Of a stretch of 10,817 bases of DNA, positions 6,889-10,817 are shown in pieces. Location: the NCBI GenBank assembly GCA_002325765.1, contig DCST01000015.1, forward strand, positions 1 through 10,817, in the 5' to 3' direction. Below the pieces are notes generated by a model. That model saw only the letters and a program-made list of their open reading frames with translations. It was not told the origin of the DNA and made no database searches. The position numbers and the translations under genes are program-made. The stretch comes from a bacterium UBA1459 (GTDB lineage: Bacteria > Pseudomonadota > Alphaproteobacteria > CAJXXZ01 > UBA1459). The number at the start of each line of letters is the position of its first letter. Position 1 is the first letter of the stretch.

Positions 6889-8449
6889 TTAATCCTGATA
6901 TAGCAACAGTTGCACATGTAAATAAACCAGACAACATAAGTATACCTTGAGTATTTATCATTGCTGCTTGTATTTTTACTATTGCTCCCTTAATATTTAA
7001 TATAGCTCCTTCTATATTTAAATTTATTCCTTTTATTTCGATAGTAATACTAGATATTTTAAATTTGATAGATGTTTTTATTTCACATTGCATGCTCTCT
7101 ACTTTTACCTGATTTGTAGCTTTACTATTAAGATTTAAGCATTTTTGTTGAATATCTGCTGAAGCCTCTTGATTAATATTAGTTGCCTCTATTTTCATAT
7201 CATTATTGCATTTTATTTGAGTATTTTTGGAGACTATTTTTGTTTCTTTGGCATTTAATTCAAATGAATCACAGTCTATTTTTATTTTATTTTTTACTTT
7301 AATTATCATTTCATCTGATATAACTGTAAACTGTTTTTTGGTAGTAATATTATGATTTTCTGATTCTTGTTTTATATCTCCATCTTTAATATCATATTCC
7401 ATTTTACCTGAAGTAATTCTAATCTTAAAATTTTCATTTTTAAAATCATAGCCATTAGATGTTTCAAGTTCTTTAATGATATTATAATCATAAGTGCTAT
7501 TGGAATATACACCCAACATAATAATTTCATATATACTTTTTATCATTATTATTACTTCTGCTCCTTTTGTAGGTAAAATACTAGCTTGAGCTTTTGTATC
7601 TGCCCTAATTAGAGAAAATCTTACAGGTGTTTTTTTATTAAACCAGGTTTCTGTATATATATGATGTTTATACACTGAACTATCTATAACAAATGCTCTA
7701 TCAATATAAGAATTTTGTTCTTCTATATCAAATAATATATAAGAAATACAAGTATAATTAAATATTTTTTTATTAAAATCATAAATAACTGAAATAATAA
7801 AATATTTTTTATCTTTATAGATAATATAATCATACAAATTTAAAATATCAATAACTGAGAACTGTATTTCTGTATATATTTTTTTCTCTTTTTCTAAATG
7901 TTTATTATGTTCAATATTTGCTACTTTATGTACATCATATTCATATATATTTTTAAATTCATATTTATAAAACTGTCTCATTTGTATGAGATATTCTAAA
8001 TTTTGTATTTTTATTTCTTTATTACTATTAATTATACTAATAGTACTATCAAAGTTAAATATCAATATACATTTAGATATTTTTGATATATAAGTTATAA
8101 AATTTATATTAGTTCTTTTATATTGTATGATAAAATAATATGTTTTTGATAGTAGATTATTTATATTAATCTGATTATATATTTCTGACACAATATTTTT
8201 GAAACTTGTATTTGAAAATAATCTAGTATATTGTAAATTATCAATAGCAAACGGATGCGTAAATATTATAGTATTATTTGAATATGATTGTATTTTACAA
8301 ATAACTATTAATCTATTGTATTTTACTTGATATTCTGTTTCAAAATCTATTTCAGGTATATTTTTAAAAACAATTGTAATTATAAATGGCTCATAGATAA
8401 TATTTTTAAATTCAAAAGCACTAATTGAGGTTTCGTCAATTTCTATCAT
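6872..8449 (-). CDS. vgrG: Type VI secretion spike protein VgrG (TssI)
   Basis: VgrG trimers cap the Hcp tube and pierce the target membrane in T6SS. The 525 residues follow the family order. The gp27-like N-terminal part has TRLFSNTSFKNIVSEIY (75-91) and FIIQYKRTNINFITYISK (106-123), counterparts of sRiFqn.S..dIi and vQYrEtdlnFisRl. The gp5-like OB domain has PVRFSLIRAD (275-284) and ILPTKGAEVIIMI...LGVYSNS (291-318), matching iPr.GqEVlV....iv.G.vyN. A long beta-helix needle follows (about 340-508), with a 7-residue repeat of I-x-G-A-I at 472-502, then a hydrophobic tip ending GLINGHP. It has no extra effector domain, so it is a structural spike. It starts 2 nt after the rnj stop and is probably co-transcribed with it. 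No PAAR, adaptor or other T6SS gene is recognisable in the window. Confidence 0.88.
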   Translation of the reverse strand: MIEIDETSISAFEFKNIIYEPFIITIVFKNIPEIDFETEYQVKYNRLIVICKIQSYSNNTIIFTHPFAIDNLQYTRLFSNTSFKNIVSEIYNQININNLLSKTYYFIIQYKRTNINFITYISKISKCILIFNFDSTISIINSNKEIKIQNLEYLIQMRQFYKYEFKNIYEYDVHKVANIEHNKHLEKEKKIYTEIQFSVIDILNLYDYIIYKDKKYFIISVIYDFNKKIFNYTCISYILFDIEEQNSYIDRAFVIDSSVYKHHIYTETWFNKKTPVRFSLIRADTKAQASILPTKGAEVIIMIKSIYEIIMLGVYSNSTYDYNIIKELETSNGYDFKNENFKIRITSGKMEYDIKDGDIKQESENHNITTKKQFTVISDEMIIKVKNKIKIDCDSFELNAKETKIVSKNTQIKCNNDMKIEATNINQEASADIQQKCLNLNSKATNQVKVESMQCEIKTSIKFKISSITIEIKGINLNIEGAILNIKGAIVKIQAAMINTQGILMLSGLFTCATVAISGLINGHP

Positions 8450-8451
8450 AC

Positions 8452-10173
8452 TTAGATAATATATTGCACTTGATCATTTTCAGATAATGTTATTTTATTT
8501 GTTAAATCAATAACTGTTATAAATGGTTTTTTACCATAATTTTTCCAGAAAAAATCCTTGAATCTATGACTAATGATTTGTATTTTATTTTGTTTATTTT
8601 TGATGAGGGCTGAATTTGCAATACCACTTAAAATTCTAAATAAATTATTTTTATTAATATTATCTTGAGTAAAGTCAAAAATACCATGTAAATTAAATAA
8701 GATCTTTTCTCCAGAAATATTAATAATACAAATACCTTCTTCACCTAATATTTTTCTAATTTTAAGTACTGGACTGTTTTCTCTAATAAATAATTTACCA
8801 TCTTTATAAAGTTTTTCAGCATTAACTTTTGCTATAATTTTACCTTTATTTAAATTAATTATAGCTCCATTAAATGGAGTAACACAAGGTATATTATTTT
8901 CTTCGCATATATTTTCTACTTTTTGTAAATGATAAGCATCTCCATGAACAGGTATAATTATTTCTGGTTTTGCTATATTAACTATTTCTAGAATTTCTGG
9001 TTTACTTGGATGTCCAGATGCATGTATACCAGGATGACTTGATGTATCAATAACATTTATATTATTACGTATAAATATATTCTTTAATTCTTGTATTTCT
9101 TTTTCATTACCAGGTATTACTTTTGATGAAAATACAACTACATCTTTATCTGTAAGTGTAAAATGTCCATATGTATCTGTTGCAAGTTTGTGTAATACTG
9201 AACTATATTCTCCTTGCGAGCCCGTACATACAATCATCAGTTTATTATCTGGTATAGATTTAATATTTTCATGAGATATAAGTACATTAGATGCTCTCAA
9301 ATGACCACATTTCTCGGCAACTTTTGTATTCTTAATCATAGATCTTCCGTATAGAATTACTTTTCTTCCCATTTGTTTTGCAATTTCTAAAAAAGTACCA
9401 ATTCTAGCTATATTTGAAGAAAAGCATGAGATAACAATACGTTTATTAAAAAACTGACTAAACACTGGTATTAAATTCTTTTTTACAGATCCTTCTGATG
9501 CAGACCAATCTTCATATGGACTATTTGTAGAATCACATACTAAATAATTATATGGCCCATTATCTCTCATAGTTTTTAAATCTGAAACCCCTCCCACTAA
9601 AGGATCTTCGTCTAATTTAAAATCACCAGTATGTAATAATTTAATCTCATTATTCATATTAATAATAACCATGTTTGGTTCTGGTATTGAGTGTGTTACA
9701 TATACTAGCTTTAAACTAAAGTCTCCAATTTGAAAGTTCTCATTTGGTTCTACTATCATAAATTCACCATCTAAGCGATGTTCCTTAAATTTTTCTTGTA
9801 CTAATAAAGAAGTAAATTGTGTTGCATATATTGGTATTCTATTATTTGCGTTTTTTTCTAAATCTTCTATAATATATGGTATTGCCCCAATATGATCTTC
9901 ATGAGCATGTGTGCAGACAATACCAATTATATTACAAGTAAGCGCAAAATCGATAGATGCCATTACTAAATTAATACCATTCTTTTTTTCCATACCTACA
10001 CCAGCATCAACAATAATCCATTGCTCTTGGCTATTTTTTACAATACCAAATAAATTAAAATTCATACCTATTTCATTTGCACCACCTACTGTTACTAGAT
10101 AGCACCCATCCTGTAATGGACCTGTTAAATATTTTATATCAGTTATATGATGATTTTCTTTTATATAATTCAC
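8452..10173 (-). CDS. rnj: Ribonuclease J
   Basis: RNase J is a metallo-beta-lactamase/beta-CASP nuclease that degrades and matures RNA by 5'-3' exonuclease and endonuclease action. The 573 residues show VGGANEIGMNFNLFG (29-43), the zinc motif HAHEDH (89-94), H161, D184 in HTGDFK, the beta-CASP motifs CTGSQGE (316-322) and ASGHPSKPE (385-393), and PVHGD (408-412). All catalytic ligands are in place. The C-terminal domain is present (about 455-573), so the protein is full length and close to alphaproteobacterial homologues. The start is GTG at 10173: a TAA lies two codons upstream in frame, and the next internal Met (37) falls inside the conserved fold. An ATG one frame over forms ATGTGA with this GTG. 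vgrG follows after 2 nt and tRNA-fMet lies 99 bp upstream. Confidence 0.96.
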   Translation of the reverse strand: MNYIKENHHITDIKYLTGPLQDGCYLVTVGGANEIGMNFNLFGIVKNSQEQWIIVDAGVGMEKKNGINLVMASIDFALTCNIIGIVCTHAHEDHIGAIPYIIEDLEKNANNRIPIYATQFTSLLVQEKFKEHRLDGEFMIVEPNENFQIGDFSLKLVYVTHSIPEPNMVIINMNNEIKLLHTGDFKLDEDPLVGGVSDLKTMRDNGPYNYLVCDSTNSPYEDWSASEGSVKKNLIPVFSQFFNKRIVISCFSSNIARIGTFLEIAKQMGRKVILYGRSMIKNTKVAEKCGHLRASNVLISHENIKSIPDNKLMIVCTGSQGEYSSVLHKLATDTYGHFTLTDKDVVVFSSKVIPGNEKEIQELKNIFIRNNINVIDTSSHPGIHASGHPSKPEILEIVNIAKPEIIIPVHGDAYHLQKVENICEENNIPCVTPFNGAIINLNKGKIIAKVNAEKLYKDGKLFIRENSPVLKIRKILGEEGICIINISGEKILFNLHGIFDFTQDNINKNNLFRILSGIANSALIKNKQNKIQIISHRFKDFFWKNYGKKPFITVIDLTNKITLSENDQVQYII

Positions 10174-10179
10174 ATATTA

Positions 10180-10188
10180 ATTTTAGCA
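10180..10188 (-). promoter_or_regulatory. Candidate extended -10 promoter element for rnj-vgrG
   Basis: The minus strand reads TGCTAAAAT, ending 6 nt before the GTG of rnj. Initiation at the usual distance would start the mRNA at the GTG, or at the ATG that overlaps it. No Shine-Dalgarno is present upstream of the start. The rest of the 99-bp gap to tRNA-fMet holds no gene. Confidence 0.35.
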
Positions 10189-10272
10189 TATATAAAGGAA
10201 TATATTGTTTTTAGATTTATTTAATGTATTATTCTTATATTATTATTCTTGTAATTTAAATTTATATAATTT

Positions 10273-10349
10273 TGGTAACGGAGGCACGATTTGAACGTGC
10301 GACCTCCAGGTTATGAGCCTGGCGAGCTACCGAGCTGCTCCACCCCGTC
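10273..10349 (-). tRNA. Initiator tRNA-fMet (anticodon CAT)
   Basis: The 77 nt on the minus strand match bacterial initiator tRNA closely: GGGGTGGAGCAGCTCGGTAG in the acceptor and D-arm, the A11-U24 pair, anticodon loop CTCATAA, and T-arm with TTCAAAT. The CCA tail is encoded (10273-10275), unlike the other three tRNAs here. The first acceptor pair is G1-U72 rather than the usual C1xA72 mismatch. The anticodon stem is A29-U41, G30-C40, G31-C39 instead of three G-C pairs, a variant I recall from some alphaproteobacteria and mycoplasmas. Confidence 0.95.
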
Positions 10350-10355
10350 AAATTA

Positions 10356-10364
10356 ATTATAACA
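10356..10364 (-). promoter_or_regulatory. Extended -10 promoter element for tRNA-fMet
   Basis: The minus strand reads TGTTATAAT, a perfect extended -10 (TGn plus TATAAT), ending 6 nt before the first base of the tRNA. The transcript would begin almost at the mature 5' end. There is no recognisable -35 box. It lies in the 82-bp divergent gap shared with tRNA-Lys. Confidence 0.55.
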
Positions 10365-10414
10365 TAAAATATTATAAAAATTTTATATATTTTTTTAAAA
10401 AACTATAAAATTCA

Positions 10415-10423
10415 TGATATTAT
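10415..10423 (+). promoter_or_regulatory. Candidate extended -10 promoter element for tRNA-Lys
   Basis: The plus strand reads TGATATTAT (TGn plus TATTAT), ending 8 nt before the tRNA-Lys 5' end. TTAAAA at 10395-10400 lies 17 bp upstream of the hexamer and matches four of six -35 consensus bases. Confidence 0.45.
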
Positions 10424-10431
10424 TCTATTAT

Positions 10432-10504
10432 GAACAATTAGCTCAGCAGGTAGAGCAAATGACTCTTAATCATTAGGTCCTGGGTTCGATTCCCAGATTG
10501 TTCA
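10432..10504 (+). tRNA. tRNA-Lys (anticodon CTT)
   Basis: A complete cloverleaf on the plus strand: acceptor GAACAAT/ATTGTTC, D-arm GCTC...GAGC, anticodon stem AATGA/TCATT with loop CTCTTAA (CTT, reads AAG), T-arm CTGGG TTCGATT CCCAG, and discriminator A at 10504. CCA is not encoded. It is divergent from tRNA-fMet and ends 20 nt before the stop of the convergent pilin-like gene. Confidence 0.96.
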
Positions 10505-10524
10505 ATTTTATTTAAAAATTAATT

Positions 10525-10817
10525 TTATGTTATTTGATTTTTTATATCTTCTGATAAACTATCATAAGCACCCAATTCTTTTATTTTATCAGATAGATCT
10601 TGTTTTAAGTTTTTGTTTGTTGAATTCGCAGAAATAAATTGTATCACTTCTTCTTTTGATCCAGTAATACATATAGCTACTCCTTTTTGTACTTTAGCTT
10701 GATATAAAAATTTAGAAGCTGCTGGTACTAAAAAAGACAATATTATTCCTCCAATAATAATAACTATAATAAATTCAAGTAATAAAAATCCTCTTTTATA
10801 TTTTTTATTATAATAAA
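10525..10817 (-). CDS. Type IV pilin-like protein (prepilin/pseudopilin), start outside the window
   Basis: The frame is open from the right edge to TAA at 10525 (96 visible residues) with no stop upstream, so the first few residues lie beyond the window. The visible N-terminus is YYNKKYKRG followed by FLLLEFIIVIIIGGIILSF and LVP. This is a class III signal: a basic leader, Gly-Phe cleavage site for prepilin peptidase, Glu at +5, Gly at +14 and Pro at +22, as in type IV pilins and GspG-type pseudopilins. The mature protein would be only about 87 residues: one hydrophobic helix, then a small charged domain ending EDIKNQIT with a single cysteine (AICITG). It could be a minor pilin or a pseudopilin. 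A TTG at 10740 would give a shorter frame but would cut off the signal, so it is not the start. Confidence 0.8.
   Translation of the reverse strand, partial: YYNKKYKRGFLLLEFIIVIIIGGIILSFLVPAASKFLYQAKVQKGVAICITGSKEEVIQFISANSTNKNLKQDLSDKIKELGAYDSLSEDIKNQIT

Noticed and set aside
9911..10102. 63-codon plus-strand open frame starting MQTIPIILQ
   Set aside because: It lies wholly antisense to the conserved N-terminal part of RNase J and has no support of its own.
10525..10740. Pilin-like gene starting at TTG 10740
   Set aside because: This start would cut inside the hydrophobic helix; the open frame continues upstream through an intact prepilin signal to the window edge.
1..10817. CRISPR arrays, insertion sequences, prophage or large repeats
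   Set aside because: No spaced direct repeats, transposase motifs or integrase were seen. The short AT runs are compositional, and VgrG here matches the T6SS spike rather than a prophage tail cluster.

Overview
The window is a very AT-rich, gene-dense piece of a bacterial chromosome. Several genes have an alphaproteobacterial look: AspRS has the family's GxFYQLD motif 2 and ELxSGxIRN signature, RNase J carries GGANEIGMNxNL, and S4 has a YPxxMxxNLxV tail. Together with short intergenic gaps, few Shine-Dalgarno sites, fast-evolving I/N/K/Y-rich unknown proteins, a VgrG and remnants of a type IV pilus/type II secretion machine, this fits a reduced alphaproteobacterial endosymbiont (Holosporales- or Rickettsiales-like). 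That placement is inference; no marker tree was run. The genetic code appears standard, with TAA and TGA stops and TGG for Trp.

Left part (1-910, minus strand). rpsD (ribosomal protein S4) is followed by tRNA-Tyr(GTA), tRNA-Gly(TCC) and the first 14 codons of a gene that runs off the left edge. That gene has the only strong Shine-Dalgarno site I found. Positions 932-1456 (plus) encode an unknown 174-residue protein whose stop overlaps the stop of mutL (1453-2937, minus), a compact MutL with both ATPase and endonuclease motifs.

Middle (3003-6888, plus). A tight operon holds an unknown 193-aa gene, aspS, an unknown 303-aa gene and a shortened GspF/PilC-like inner-membrane platform protein. It runs 17 bp into the 3' end of the convergent next unit.

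Right part (6872-10349, minus). The initiator tRNA-fMet, rnj (RNase J) and vgrG (type VI secretion spike) lie in a row, with rnj and vgrG 2 nt apart. A divergent tRNA-Lys(CTT) follows at 10432-10504 (plus). The right edge holds the body of a type IV pilin-like protein (minus strand) whose start codon is outside the window. Its prepilin motif, KRG then FLLLE, is intact.

The window therefore mixes translation and RNA genes (S4, AspRS, four tRNAs, RNase J) and mismatch repair with parts of two envelope machines: a T6SS spike, and a pilin/GspF-type fibre system. No gene-free stretch exceeds about 100 bp. A recurring extended -10 element (TGnTAnnAT) lies just upstream of all three tRNA units and of rpsD and rnj.
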